A stretch of 64,000 nucleotides of DNA from Gyrodactylus bullatarudis (GCA_012064415.1 SSNU01000294.1:1-64000); one strand, 5' to 3'. Positions 1 to 13,675 are shown, counted from the first letter of the stretch. Program-made: numbers and translations. Notes: generated by a model from the sequence alone, not told the origin.

Positions 1-505
1 TAGGTCTTGTGCACTTATCATCAAACCGAATGAACCTCTTTATAATCAAGAATCTGTTGTATGACATCGAGGCTGTAACTTTTTTAGATGAATATTCTTC
101 AGACCACAGCTCTTGAAGCTCCATATTATTTTGTTTGGAAACTCCAAAATAAATACAGATTCTAATCCAAGATTTTATTTCAGAAGACGAAATCAATGAT
201 CTTGAGTAATTTTTGAACTTCATGAACTTATTTTTGAAGTTGACGATATCTTGAATCATTTGATCATCGATAAGAAGATTGAAAAAATCTACAATATCTA
301 TAGCTCTTCGTGAATAATGGGTAAGACCGGCTTGGAAATTCACGAATCGGGAAGATGGAGTTCTTGTCCTGACAGGTTCGATTTTCGAATAATTATATTT
401 TCCACACTTAAACAAATCAATGGAAAAGTTTTTTGGTTTTTCATCAATTGGAAGTTTTTCTTCACAACTTTTCAATTTCATTAACAATTTTTCATTAAAA
501 TTCAT
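1..505 (-). CDS. piggyBac-family transposase, N-terminal part (runs off window edge)
   Basis: Read on the minus strand from an ATG at 503-505, the frame stays open for 168 codons to the window edge. The protein has the N-terminal layout of the piggyBac transposase fold (DDE_Tnp_1_7): a stretch reading DIVDFFNLLIDDQMIQDIV, then a WIRICIYFGVSK segment, then SYNRFLIIKRFIRFDD followed by K-T-R. These correspond to the D.F..l..d.....iv..TN, E......G..i.mG and m...RF..i...lhf.d blocks of the family. The catalytic aspartates would lie downstream, outside the window, so activity cannot be judged. No stop or frameshift is visible in this part. A decayed relative of its 5' end lies at about 44110-44250. 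Homology is recalled by eye; a domain search would settle it. Confidence 0.7.
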   Translation of the reverse strand, partial: MNFNEKLLMKLKSCEEKLPIDEKPKNFSIDLFKCGKYNYSKIEPVRTRTPSSRFVNFQAGLTHYSRRAIDIVDFFNLLIDDQMIQDIVNFKNKFMKFKNYSRSLISSSEIKSWIRICIYFGVSKQNNMELQELWSEEYSSKKVTASMSYNRFLIIKRFIRFDDKCTRP

Positions 506-2690
506 AATTTTATAAACATTTATCAGACCAGGATTAGAGATTGATAAGACCTGTCGAAATACGTATTTCTCTTAAATTAAGTTCTTTTTAAAAACATCCA
601 ATAATGAATTTCTCTTTAGGATATTCGGACATATATGTAAGTATACGTAAATATTTAATTCGAAATAAAAATGTAAGTTTTTACTCAAAAGTAGGAGAGT
701 GGATCTGTTTATTTCGGATGTGATGACCTGCCCTACTTATAGTTAGGCTACGGCAATCAGAATGATCATCAATTCAAGGCCTGTTACTTTTATGATATAT
801 ATAAGATAATATGATAAATTATCATTGATGATACAAATTATTCAATTTCTCTGAAGAAATGGCTCAATTAGAAAAATCCAACTTTTTTCAATGCCGAGTA
901 AAAAATGCTATTATTTGGCAAGAATAATTGCTATTTTTGACAGCTCTAATGATTAAAACTGAAATAGGGATACAACTGTAGATGTCGATAGATATTTTTA
1001 TCAAAGTTATATTCAAACTAGCGTCAATGGAATGAGGCGTAAGAATCTTTTGAGGACTACTCTAAAGCATAAAAAATCTTACTAAAAGTGTATAGATAAG
1101 AGCTTTGTTTAATAACCCATGGGATCATAGTAATCGTAATAAAGAGTGATTTTTATGGGAAATTCTGACAAGTGAAACTCGTAGAGAAAAAAGAGAATGT
1201 GATATTTGACCTGATGACTTTGTATGAGGAAATAAATATTTGTGAACAAAAAAAAAATAAAAAAAAGAATAAATGGAAATTATCAAAAAATAAATAGGAT
1301 ACAATTTCAATTCATCAGTGTGTTGGATGTCTCAGGAGAATTCAAGAGACGTCAATCTATCAAGGGGGAAGATGAGTAGGAAGATTATTTCTCATTATTT
1401 CTGTTTCCTTCTCTGTATGCGCAAAATGATGGCGAGAGGAAGGGAGAGGGAGAGAAAGAGGCAAGTCTCTTTTGAGTATGGGGATTTCTTTGCTCTCAAT
1501 TTTCTGTCAGCTAAGGAAAAATTGAGATAAAAGGATCATTCGAGATCTCTATTATTTTGGCAGATAGTTTTTATTAAATTATACAATTTCTAATCTAAAA
1601 GATTATAGACAGTGAAAAATATGAAAGGAGACTGAGACCCAGAGTGTCGACAGCCTTTGTTGGCTCACCAGAAGAATGAATTAATGAAAAAAAGTTTATA
1701 TATTAAGGTAATGTTCAAACAATTTTCCGAGCTTTAAACATACATGGTTTTATAGGATGTATGGCTTTCTCTAATATATATGAGTAGGGAAATTTTAAAT
1801 CAACCTTATCTAATGAGACTTCTGCTAGTAGCTCAAGATGTCGCTTGGATGTCGTGTGAAATTTAATGCTAGTTAATTATTTTTCCCATTTTTGGCTACA
1901 CTTTCGACTCAAGCCTACTTCCAATTGAGGATATTTTTAAGATTTATTTTGACTACACATTTCTTCAATTTTTTTTCAAATTTTAGTCAAAAGTAAAAAA
2001 GGTATAGACAAAAATGTAATTAACTCTTGATTCTTATTATAATTTCGAATAATAATAAAGAAACGAGTTCCCAGAAATAAACTTTCAAATTCGAGTTATT
2101 CATGCAACATACTGAGAATTTTTTTGATTAACTTTTCGTGAATGTAATCATTGGTAGTTGTTAGATCAAAATTATGATACATTTTTGTAGTTGGTTTCAA
2201 AATCTATGATATGATATATTTTTTATTTGAAAATTACAAAACACATTAGATAAATGAACGCAAATAAAAAGGTAAGATCTAAATCTATTGTACTGTGTTC
2301 CCATGTTTTAGATGAATTTGGTTCCTCTGACTTGACATGTACAAAAGACATTAATAATAGAAATCGAGATTAGAGACAGTACAGGTAATTAATTGATCCT
2401 TTTAAATTGAAAAAGATTAAGAGACCATTCAAATTCAAATTGTAGATGTAATTAATAATTATTAGGGAGTATATATTATACATGGGTAGGATTAATACAT
2501 AAATAAATGGAAAGAGTGGGATCAGATAAAAAGGTTTATCTATCCAAGTTATCTCCTGCCTACACTCGACTCATATATATATAAATAGACTACACTACTT
2601 TGTACTCGTGTATGATGTGGGAGATTTTGATAACATTCAATTGTTCTTTTTTATGATCCAAGATTAACTCGGGTGAAATTTCAAAGTGAT
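506..2690. other. Non-coding stretch, no gene recognised
   Basis: AT-rich DNA with poly-A/T runs and only short chance frames (for example 1318-1530 plus, purine-rich and repetitive). The first 60 bases upstream of the piggyBac start are conserved with 44210-44250. Nothing else is identifiable. Confidence 0.5.
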
Positions 2691-2724
2691 ATAATTTTCT
2701 TGTACTTTAAATGGAATTCCCAAA

Positions 2725-3075
2725 ATTCGGAAGGATTTCATTCCAACAAGATAACGCCCGACCTCATCTGGGAAGAGATGTCAAAAAAAACTTTTTCAAG
2801 ATGAGAATATCGATGTCGTAGAAGATCCTCCTTATAGGCCTGACCTAGCCCCGTCAGATTATCATCTTTTCAGGTCGATGCAACACTTTTTAAAGGGGAA
2901 AAATTCCTCAATAAAGGAGAGGTCGAAAATGGCCTTATCAACTTTTTCGATTCAAAAAGTCAACAGTTTTACGCTGATGGGATTGATTAGGTTCCTATTC
3001 GTTGGCAGAAATGTATTAATTCTGCTGGAGAATATTTTGATACCTGATTTTTCACTTTTTTATGCAGATTTTTGA
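2725..3075 (+). pseudogene. Broken mariner transposase, C-terminal half
   Basis: Conceptual translation in all three forward frames gives consecutive pieces of a Tc1/mariner transposase of the mariner group. QQDNARPH (second catalytic Asp) is near 2747. EDPPYRPDLAPSDYHLF (third catalytic Asp in APSDY) is at about 2820-2872. RSMQHFLKGK follows, and the tail FYADGID then RWQKCINSAGEYFDT lies near 2968-3050. At least two frameshifts (near 2815 and near 2908) and an internal TAG in the tail separate the pieces, so this is a dead copy. The N-terminal helix-turn-helix half and the first catalytic Asp are not present upstream, and I found no terminal inverted repeats. It is therefore a 5'-truncated, decayed insertion. 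Confidence 0.8.
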
Positions 3076-3079
3076 ATAT

Positions 3080-4200
3080 ATTTTTTATCTCCTCATTTCT
3101 TTAGTCGCAACCTAATAATAATGACAAATTCTCACTTGAAATCTTACGGCAAATTGCAAGACTTTCATGATTTATTAGAAAAAAATGTTTACAATGAAGC
3201 ATGAATTCCAGTTCATATGATTTTAGATGATAGACGGATAATTCATCACTTGAGGAAAATATAGCTCATAAAACTATTCATTAAAAGGTTTAAATCCCAG
3301 TAAAACATCTATATTGCGAAAATTTCGGCAAGCTTAGAATATTTCAAAAGAAAAACGAGAAAGAAAAAGAATGGTTAGTCAGCTAGCACACATGGTCTTG
3401 TTGAAAATATATTCCTAAAGAGTTTAAAACTGGAGTTTCTGAAATACCTTGACAATTTCATCCTTCACATGCAAGTTAATTAATCATTGTGGAAATACAG
3501 TGTACTTATAATGAATACTTTTATAGGGAGAATACTGTAATGCAACGACAAGAAGGCTCCACTTGACATTAAGACAGATAGAGACTTTAAGAAATGATTC
3601 CATAGGTTGTACACTTATCAGAGAGCAATACATATGTATTACATATCATATCCAAGTCTGTATAATAATAATGATAATATGCATGGGGATAAGATCAGAG
3701 ATCATGTGGTCTATCTTTGGCTATTTGTTATTATTATTATTTTTCAAAATAAAGTAAATATAATATTAGTATCCAACTTGAATAATGTCTCTCTCTATGT
3801 ATATATTAATGATCATAGGAATAATTCATAAGAATAGATTGTGAATTCCAGTGAGCGACGTCATTAACCTATCCCAGTTCTATTCAAATGTATAATAAAG
3901 GTTCAAGACATTTCATAATAATATCAACTGTATATAGAGAATGCACTCTACGTTCAAGAAAAAAAACATCATCATTAAGAAATCAAGTCTTGATCTCTCA
4001 TTCAAATATAGGGAGATGAGATCATTATTAATAAGATCTATCCTTTTGATTATAATCATGATCCTTTTGTCTTCTATGCTTCCTCATTCACATAATATGA
4101 TCATTAACGAGTCATTTGTTACCTAGGCAGTAGATCTCAATATAATATAAGTTAGTTTTCGGGATTTTCAACATTTAAAGATTCTATCTACAATTATTTC
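3080..4200. other. Non-coding stretch, nothing recognised
   Basis: AT-rich sequence with only short overlapping chance frames (3563-3831, 3941-4126) that lack codon-like composition, splice context or recognisable motifs. Confidence 0.45.
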
Positions 4201-4400
4201 GTCTTAGGTGCTTAGGTAATGCATTCCAGAGTTTCATCTTGTATTTGGTAATTGATTAGACGCTGAATGTTACAGCTTACAAATGGATCCTACCGTGAGT
4301 AGTACGAAAAATTCAGTGACATGGGCTACTCCATTACCAAATACAAGATGAACCTCTGGGATATACAATGTATATTATACATTTATATATCTAAACGCCT
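4200..4400. repeat. Imperfect inverted repeat, dispersed family member
   Basis: A segment around 4215-4250 (with CATCTTGTATTTGGTAAT) is repeated in inverse orientation at about 4330-4365 (ATTACCAAATACAAGATG). The unit between them resembles 61540-61825: both contain a GCTTA(A/G)GTAATG start, TTGGTAATxGATTAG, TTxCAGCTTAC and GTGA(G/C)TAGTAC blocks in the same order. At both loci it lies directly beside a member of the large foldback family. Confidence 0.6.
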
Positions 4401-4417
4401 AAAACAAAATAGTTCTA

Positions 4418-5154
4418 AAGCTAATTGATATGAAGTTGGGAATCTATGATTTTTACAGAAATCTCGATTTTTTCATCAAGAATTTGAATTTTTTAAAGAT
4501 TTTTTGAAATCCTACTCATGCTGCCCACATCTACCAGTTGAAGAAAAATATTATTTTTATGAAAAATAAAGTTATTTTTCAAATTTAAATTTGGCGCCAA
4601 AATCCCATTTTTTCGAACTTTGAACCGAAAATTTTCATTGATTTGAAAGTTCTAGAGTGATTAAAAGAGCTTTTCCAGGATCAAGATTAGACAAGAAAGC
4701 CGACTAGCACCGTCAAATTACCGATAGCTACCCATTTTCGAGAGATTTTGAATTATCGAAATTTCATTGATTTTCAACTAGTGAAAAGGATCAAAAAATC
4801 AAATTTCAGCTCCGAAACGATAATAAGGAAATGCATCAGATAAGATTCAGTTGAATTGATTTTCTTGTCTAATCCTGATCTTGAAAAAACTCTTTTGATC
4901 ACTCTAGAACTTTAAAATCAATAAAAATTTTCAGTTCAATGATCGAAAAAATGGGATTTCAGCGACAAATTGCAATTTGAAAAATGGCCTTATTTTTCAT
5001 AAAAATAATACTTTTTAATAATATTTTTCTTCAACTGGTAGATGTGGGCAGCATGAGTAGGATTTCAAAAAATCTTTAAAAAATTCAAATTCTTGATGAA
5101 AAAATCGAGATTTCTGTAAAAATCATAGATTCCCAACTTCATATCAATTAGCTT
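4418..5154. mobile_element. Large foldback MITE, full copy (family F1)
   Basis: Two arms of roughly 300 bp are near-perfect reverse complements, 4418-4715 and 4855-5154, around a spacer of about 140 bp. The ends read AAGCTAATTGATATGAAG and its complement. TA dinucleotides flank both ends (4416-4417 and 5155-5156), consistent with a TA target-site duplication and so with a Tc1/mariner-type non-autonomous element. No coding capacity was seen. Other family members lie at 16409-17096, 38279-38660, 45265-45390, 54460-55299 (interrupted) and 61850-62020. The near-palindrome would form a very long hairpin in single-stranded DNA or RNA. Confidence 0.8.
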
Positions 5155-5156
5155 TA

Positions 5157-7250
5157 GATAGACTTTATAAGTATCGGTGCTGCACCATTTATAAGTTGAA
5201 ATAGTTGCTCCCATACACGGATAATTCAGAATCAAAAACAGCCCTAATAATGTACATGTATGCCCATTTTGTCTGTTAGCGAAAAAATGGCAAATGATTC
5301 CTTATCTCTTCAAGTTTCTCTAATAAATCATGTTCATTTTCCTGTCTGATCCCTAATGGATAGATAGATCTTTCGACTGATTAAAGCCGAGAATATTCTT
5401 CAATTTTGTTATATTATTTTGAATATATTGACCCAGAAATCAGTGTACTTTTGTTCTGCTAATACCTAATTCAACAAAAATATTCAGGGAATTCTTCAAT
5501 TCATCATGAAAGATTGAAAAAAAAACTTGACAGGAATCAATGCAGGACACAGTCGTCATGAATTAGATTAATATACTGTACTATAAATTAAATGTTGACA
5601 AGGGACATAATTAATTAACTACAGATCAGTTTTTAATTGACTTTGCAAACTTTGCCTCTTAGGCCCATTAGCAGAGAATTGATACTGGGATAAAAGGAAT
5701 AGGCATCTTTCACTAACCCCATGAAAGTGAATTTCAATAATTTTGAGAACTTGTTACACCTGTGACAAACTCATTCAACCATTCCCTCTGTTTTCTTCTC
5801 TGAGTAATAGGCATCTTCACGGGGAAAAAGAAGATGAGCTTACTCACATTCTCTCTACACCACCATACTTGGTATAGAATGCATAATTTGGGATGACTAA
5901 ATTTTGATGATAAACTAGATGGGATAAGAAAATGTATGTTATCAAAATCAATCAGCATGTATCATCAGTGTTTTATTATCGCGATAAAGATGTATTAAAG
6001 AATGGGATGAAAAAAGTCTAAGCACACACACACGCATCATCATAATCTTGCCCAAGAATGTATCTTAATTTTTTATGTTAATTTTCTCTCTTCCTTCTGC
6101 TGTTGTATTGCTATTATTATTATCGTTATTGTTTTCTTTTAATAATTTTCACCTGAGACACTGGGAATATTAGTAGTATGCAAGATGAGTTCTCGTATGA
6201 GTAGTTATTTTTCTCTGTTGATGTCTAGTTGCCTCTCTTAATTGCTATTTCCCATCATCCTGAAAAGAGTTTGTATTTATGTTAATGAAATTAGGCACAT
6301 TTCTGTGTAGTATAGTAATATAATTAATGCGAATTCTAATTCAACGTATCGAGTCAAACATGATGCCTGGCTAGATTCATTATGATAGCTCGTCTGGCAA
6401 TAAACCGTAGAACAACAAGTTTCATCCAAGTTATTCAAATGGTTTTGAGGTTGCATCTGAGAAACATAACGCTTAAAGACTTGAAGACATGAATGGGAAA
6501 AGTCAATCAGCTGAAATAGATGGCTTAAACTTTAATAACAAATAAAGTAATTAGGAATTTGCATATTACAGTTAATCTCTAAAGTGATTAGGAATTAGAT
6601 GCTGCCAAGATGTTGGTTAAGGAAAAAAAACTAACTTTACAAGGATTAAATGGAAAAAAGAAAGCTAGGAAAAGAAAAAAACATTATACGCAGATATGCA
6701 TAAAAAACGTTAGAAATTAGTGTAGACAAGAGGGATCAGAGAGATCACAAAACAGACAGATCCAGATTAAACTGAGCTTGTGTATGCTTAGTCAGTAGAG
6801 GAGATTCTGAAATTTCTACCCATTCCTATACATTAATTATCTAATTATCTTTTGTTGAGTGAGGAAAAAAGCTAAATAATCTAACTGATACAGGATAATT
6901 ATTATAATACAGTACACTTATACTTATTAATACATTGGCAAAAGAGTTATAACAAGAGAGACATTTTTTTGATTTTATGTCAGAGATAATACGATCCAGA
7001 TCCAGAGAGGATAACAATTCAATTACCTTGATTAGTTCTCATGTCTAAGGACTTTTTTTTCTTTTATTGTTTTGACAGGGGACAAGTTGTATGGTGACAC
7101 ATCTTATCCTAGAGATTAGAAGACTCTGCTAGTATCTATAGTTTAGAAGCTACATAAGAAACAACTCCCATAAATACCACAATCAAATACGAATCAGGAT
7201 GGTCTTTGAAAGCTTGGAGACAAAATCAGTTTTTGGAAACCCCTGCTAGA
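5157..7250. other. Non-coding stretch with short tandem repeats
   Basis: No coding region could be supported. A short CA repeat lies at 6022-6035 and TTATTATTAT-type runs near 6110. Chance frames (5734-5958 minus) show no family features. Confidence 0.4.
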
Positions 7251-7252
7251 TG

Positions 7253-7376
7253 TTTCATGTGAATCATGTGAAAGTAAGGATTTTATTGATACTTAAATAA
7301 AATTGGAAATTCGTAGGAAATTCACTGGTCATCCAGGGATTCGTACGAATCCTTACTTTCACACGATTCACCGTAA
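7253..7376. repeat. Short inverted repeat, hairpin of about 120 bp
   Basis: GTGAATCATGTGAAAGTAAGG near 7258-7280 is mirrored by CCTTACTTTCACACGATTCAC near 7352-7372, with a spacer of about 70 bp. The arms are about 24 bp with one mismatch. This could be a small MITE or a hairpin; no target duplication is obvious. Confidence 0.55.
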
Positions 7377-7379
7377 CAT

Positions 7380-10300
7380 AATCCAGTCAAAGAAAAAAAA
7401 ATACAAAAATAAATTCATAGATTAACATTATCAACTGTCAGTGAGAATTTTGAATGAAAAAATCAAATAAATTTCGGATTATTCATAAATCACTGAGTGA
7501 GTTGTTTGAGCAATGCAACTCTCATCGTCATTGTCATTCGAGAAGATATGTACAAATAAATCCTGTATATTGTTTGTTGGGTGTATATATGATAGATGCC
7601 AGCCAAATTCATGATTACAAAAATGTATTGTACAGTCATTTTAGTACACTTTATTCTATATGCATAACGCAATTTGATGATTTATCTACACCAACTAACT
7701 CAGGACAGAGAAATGTCAAATAGACTGTATTCTGTTGAATGAATAAGGCCTAGCAGATACTAACCTGCTCATGATTGAGTCTGTGAGCTTATTCATTTTT
7801 CTTGTCATATACTACATATATGCTCTTGATCCCTGTTTTAACGAAAACAAATATTCCTTCCCTCCGGAACAGTAATGATCATTGATCACAAAGAAAAATT
7901 TTCCATAACTCGTTACTCGAAAACATAATCTAATTGTACGAGATAATGAAATTTCAACGTACGTAATAAATCAATCACAAAAAGTAGGATAACATTTAAT
8001 ACCAACTGTGTGTGTAGAGAGAGAGAGAGATTATCTATAATTCGCCATAGATAGATAATGATTTATTTTCCTTAATACACATTCCCAATATCTATACAGT
8101 GTATATTTTTGGGCATGTTTTATTATTCTTATCAATGTACATTAATTTAACCCTTCCACTGTATTATTCCTATCACATATCATTTCAGCAACTCATTATT
8201 CTTGATCTAAGCCTCAGGAAATACTTTGCTCTACCACCCATTTGATAGGAAATTTATTAATCTTTAGACATGTGCAAAAATCGCAGGTCTATCATTCGTC
8301 AAACTCTTGTTATAATAATTCAAAGAAATATATTTTTCCTTTAAAATATATTTTTGAAAACCTATTTCCCAAAGTCATAGGAGTAATCATACCCATAGAA
8401 AACGAACATGCAATCGCCTGTGCTCTTTCTGCTTAAGTTTTGGATCAAAATATGATCCAATTTTTGATCGATAACTCTTAAACTAAAAATAATTGTGTTA
8501 TAAAAACTCTAAATTTGTAATCAGCGTATTCACAAACTAAATGGATAGAATGCGAGTCATGAAAAAAATTCTCTGGGTCTTTAAGGGTTAAAGTCTCTGT
8601 CTTAGTGATTCTTTAGAATCTAATGGGGTTATTATTTTCGAAATTGAATTTGAAAATGATTGAAAAAAGTTGTACACATTGTGAATAGTTCATAGATTTT
8701 TTGGATAATGGGGCTTTTGGATAAAAACCACGTTTACAAGTTTTCTTTCAGTTTTTTTTAAATAGACCAAAACAAAACCGTCATTCGTTTATGGAAGGGA
8801 AATCAAATTCAAGTTGATGCATTCAAAGTACACGAATATTCTTGTATAGAAGGATTTCATCGTTTCTCTTATCTCTTGCTATTCATAAATTAGAAAGTGT
8901 AGTCTTCTGTTTAACAGAGAGAGTGAGACAACTAAAGATGGATTTATTATTTTAGCATCAACAGCAGCAGTAGTCACAGTGGGAAAGCATACATGCATAT
9001 TCAATGAAGAAATATTTCCCTACTTCTCTACATAATGGGTGAAGATAAAGAGTGAATCTGGGAATATTTGAGTTAACAAAATTCAGTGCTCTTCTCACCA
9101 AACAACTAGAAAATCTCTTACATCTCAAAAACTATTTTTAAATTTACTGTGCCACTGAAACTAATTCAGGTTGAATAGAGAGTTTTTCTCTCTGAATGCA
9201 TTTTACATAATCTTTGGACGTTTTTTGTGGCAACTTTCGATACTAAGATTATTTTTAAGAATATTGAAACGAATTTGCTCAATATTTTATCCTTCCTTTC
9301 AGGAACAGGGGTGGGGTGGCGGGTTTAGACTGAAATTCGTATGCTACAGTATTCAATCAGTGCAAAAGGGTTAAAGCAAGTAAATAAGATCCATCTTTAG
9401 TACAAGCATGTATTACACGAGATCCAAAGAGAAAATTGATAAATCTCCATTAGAGGAAGCAGATTTGGTGATAGCGATAGAGGGGACAATGAGAGAAAAT
9501 AAAAATGACACAAAAAGGCAACAAGAAAAGATTTCTTTTACATGATGATTACATGTTTAGTTTTTGGATTGCTTAAGGAAAACAAAAATCATCGTTATTC
9601 AAAATACAGTATAGCAGTTTAGAGAAGGAGGAACTAACGTAATAATAATAATAATATCAATACTGAAACGATGATGAATGGACAATAATACTGAATAATC
9701 CTGCTGTAATATAATACATAGTTTGCACATATACCCCCCCCCACTCTCCCCATCTTTTGTACATATCGGTCTCATTCTTAACATTATATGATGAATTCCA
9801 AGAGTGATCGATGGTGATGAGGGGAAAAAGGGTTGTTGAAAAGTCATTTTTTTGTATCTAGGCTAAGAATAATTATTAGAGAGGGTTGGCCAGAGAGAAA
9901 GCAAGAAATCCTGATTTTTATTGCAGAAATAAAGCAAGAAAAAAAATATCAACAGAACTCAGATCAAATATGAAACATGGTAAAAGAAAACGTAAAAGTC
10001 ATTTTGAAAAATTCAAAACCAAGCCAATCCGATTTCCCTACACTCGAGAGCAGGGTGAAATTTCTAACCTCATATTAGTGTCATTCAATTTTAAAAATCC
10101 AGGGTTTCAAATCGCCACTAAATTTCCAATGAATTTTTACTACACAATCACTAAAATTCGGATTATCTTTGCCATTTATTGAGTTTAGTCAAAAATAGTT
10201 ATCTTATGATCAACAAGGCTTTCATGGTAAATTTCCTTGGTTTTATCATGTCCATGGAATATTGTGGGAAAAATGGTCAATTACATAATGGAGGATGACT

Positions 10301-13300
10301 TTCACACTTAAAAAATATGCCAATCATGATCTGAGTACTCTCGGAGTTGATGTGAGAAAAAAAATTTTATCCTAGCCTGATCGAATTAATCATTTTAACA
10401 TAACACTTTATTTATCTAGCCGGTGTAATAATCTGACGAAATTTAAGCCTAATTCACAAAACATTCACTTGACTTGATGAATCTTTCATTAGAAACAATA
10501 AGAAAACTAAACATCAACATACTCAAGCCAAATGTATGAGATATGGATTCAATTTAGAAAAAGCTCCAAACAATACAAATGTAACCCTAAACAGTTTTGG
10601 TGCAGAAAAAATAATATGGACTCATATGCTCCATCATATCATTATATATTGTGTCTATAGTATGTACTCTGTAGATTAGATAAAATGTAACAACTTATTT
10701 CATTTGAGATAAAAACAAGGGGAGGGTCATTTCCTTTCAGAATGAAAAAACACCCAGAAAATTTCCACTACTATGACAGTACCTATAGTGTGTAACAAGA
10801 ATACGCTACTCCTTGATAACAATATTGAACAAATCTTTTCCAAGACTCCAGCATAAAGAGCTCCTCAGACTTGTTTCGAATGATGAGACACATTTACCAA
10901 TCAACAATGTATTAGACAGACCTCTCTCCATGCTCTCAGATAGGCCATGGGTTATTTGGGAGGATACATCTACAACTCTTGATTCATTCATTAGCATCAA
11001 AAAATGATAGAGATGGAATCTATGTTTGTGTACCTCCCATTTCCTCTATTTTTTTGAGAATGTGTAGTATAATTTCAATGAATCTACTCCTATTTAGATT
11101 TATATTTAGTTTTCTAATTAGAAAATAAAATTATCAAAGGGAATCGTTTTATTATTCAAATGTAGTAGTTAGATTATTGTTTTAATCAATCAAAATGGTA
11201 GTAGTCTTTTATTCAAAAAAAATACATAAACTCAATCTATAGAGAAAATGAGCACAAAGATTTTAAAAGAATTCTAATCAAGGAGAGATAATGGAGAGAA
11301 GTAGTAGAAAAATAAGCAGGAAGTTTACATCCTCCTCGAATTCATCCATTATTATCACCATAGTTTTCGCTCACTTTCACAGAATGTAGCAAATGTAGCA
11401 TAGTCCATATAGTAGTCTGTAACAGGTAGTAGAGTTGGGAATAAAAAAAGACGGAAATCAAAAGAATCCCAGAACAAGATACTCATTATCGCCTCAGAGG
11501 AAAAAATGAATGGATTAATTACAAGCACACACACACACACAAACACACTCACATTTGCAGGATCATCATCATGGCTCAGTGTGTTTCTCAAAAAAAACAT
11601 TTTTGGGATAAATTTGAATAGCTAGAGGCATTATCATTTTCAAAAAAAATGTGTTCAAAGAAATTCTTTACCAACAACAACGTCATCATTTATTGTCGAT
11701 CATGTTCACTTGGAGTTTGATCAGTCTCATAACAACCAATTAGCAGAGGAATTAAGAGGCAATAAGATGGGAAAATATTCTTATGGCTCTAGGCAATAAC
11801 TGTAACTTAATTGAAGTCATTAGAGTTCCTGGGGGCTAGAGAAAAGTCGGATGTCAAAGTAGGCGAAAGGGAGGACTTCTATGACAAAAGACTCTTTTGG
11901 CTCCAGTCTCTCTTTCTTTTGTAATAATAACAAAGGTTTCATTCCACTGGATTATGAATAATTAATTTGTGTATCCTCTCAGTGTTACAATGCAAAAAAT
12001 CGTGTTACCGTTGATAATCTTAAAACTCCCTGGCATTCAAATGACTTTCATTCAATCTTGCTACTCGGTTTCAAGATTATCTGATAGTCTTGAGAATCCC
12101 GGGAATCTTGTTACTTTAGTGACAAGTTAAGTAATTTTTGACTTTAGAACTTTTGAAACAAGAAAATCATCCAATAATAATAATATTTTTTTGAAATTTT
12201 TAATCTGTTTAGATTAATTAATTTTATTTTAAAGTTTGATAACTTTTTTCACTTTAAAAAAACCTCAAATCATGCTCGAGTCAACAGGTCTCTCAAAAGC
12301 TTATTCATTCTAAAGAAGTAGACATTCGATCAAAATTATATTGAAACGAACGCTACAAGAATAAGGAATATCAAACTTTCTCAAACCTGCATTAATTCAG
12401 ACAGAAAAATTTCAATTTTGGTGAAATTTTTTCAGTGACTAGTTTAACGGAATAGCTAAGGAGTCTTGAGACTATCAAGTGTTACATAAACATTGCCATA
12501 TCTTTCAAGTTTTTATTGTTTTTCATCCAGTTTTCTCCAAGCACAGAACAAAGACTGAAATGTAAAATAGAAAAGTCCAACAGAATTGAAGAGAGGTTGA
12601 AACTAAAGAAATATCTCAAAAGGTAGAAGGAGATGTTTTCTTTCCCTGAGAAGATAATGAAATTTCCCTTGAGAATCAAAAAGAATCAAAAGGAATTTTA
12701 GTTTTTTGGTCTCATCATCTTCTTTCCTAGTTTCTTTATTTGCTGGGTGTACTTTTAAGAGACACTTTGATTCATCCATCCATCTTGAAGGAAATAAAAT
12801 CTTCAATAATAATCTACAATAGTAATCAATGTGAACTCAAGATTGAGATTTGATGATCCTTCGATGATCCTGTTTTCCCATTTTGGATCAGGCAAAAAAA
12901 TAATGATAATCATAATTACTACAATCATAACAATTGCTTCTATTTTACTAATACTGTGCCTACTAATCATCCCCCTTCTGGAAATGTGGAAATGAGGTGT
13001 GTGTGTGTGTGTCTGTGCGTTTGAGGGGGGAAAAAGTAACAAAAAAAGAGCATGAAAAGTAGAATCATGGATTATTTCCCTGTATTTCTCTCTTCTTTTC
13101 CCTGTAAGGAATAAAAAATGAATAAAAAACTTTAAAGGAATAATTTTTTTAGTTTTAAATGAAAAAAAAGAAGAATCGCACAGTAATGAAGATAATGCAA
13201 TAAAAGGGGATCATTATCCATTCTTGAAGAAACTAGTTTTTATGAGCCAAATCCACCCTGGAAACTTTATCTTTATTTATTCATTCTGCATGTTTTTTTT

Positions 13301-13540
13301 ATACCACAATTTATCCATCTTGCCAGATACATGAGAATAATTATTTGGGATAAATTTCTTTCATTTTAATCACTGGGAATCTTTAGTACTTTATCTCTTG
13401 CAATTAGAGAGAAATGATAGATTCACAAGACGGCTCACTTATGTACAAAAGATGAATGATAATTAATTATACCACATCGGATTGCATTTCAATTATATAT
13501 CTGGTTGAATTTGAATCAGCTGAGCGAGAAAGTAGCCAGT
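7380..13540. other. Long gene-poor region with microsatellites
   Basis: About 6 kb without a supportable gene. It holds a GA repeat at 8016-8030, a C run at 9734-9742, an AAT run near 9640-9660, a CA repeat at 11525-11548 and a GT repeat at 12997-13014. The 195-bp open stretch at 10806-11007 is open on both strands and less AT-rich than its surroundings, so an unrecognised exon is possible there, but neither translation resembles a known family. Downstream exons of the secreted-protein gene starting at 13959 could lie here. Confidence 0.4.
12000..12175. repeat. Dispersed repeat family R1, copy 1
   Basis: The block TACTCGGTTTCAAGATTATC, then TGATAGTCTTGAGAATCCC, GGAATCTTGTTACT, TAAGTAATTTTTGAC and AAAATCATCC recurs in the same order at 53885-54080. 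Shorter related units are at 36845-37020. The family is unclassified, with no coding capacity seen. Confidence 0.6.
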
Positions 13541-13675
13541 ACAATGTCTTATTTATATGTAATTATCAAGGTAAAACTTTGGGAGGAAATCACGATTCTT
13601 AACAGATAATAAAAGGTAAATTCTCTCTCTGATACAATTGAAATAAATAAGTAAACTACTGCAATAAAATACTCA

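Noticed and set aside
9886..10182. Plus-strand Lys/Arg-rich frame of 98 codons
   Set aside because: Composition follows the A-rich sequence; no motif, splice context or signal.
12803..13042. Minus-strand frame of 79 codons
   Set aside because: Part of it is translated GT microsatellite; the rest is AT-driven.
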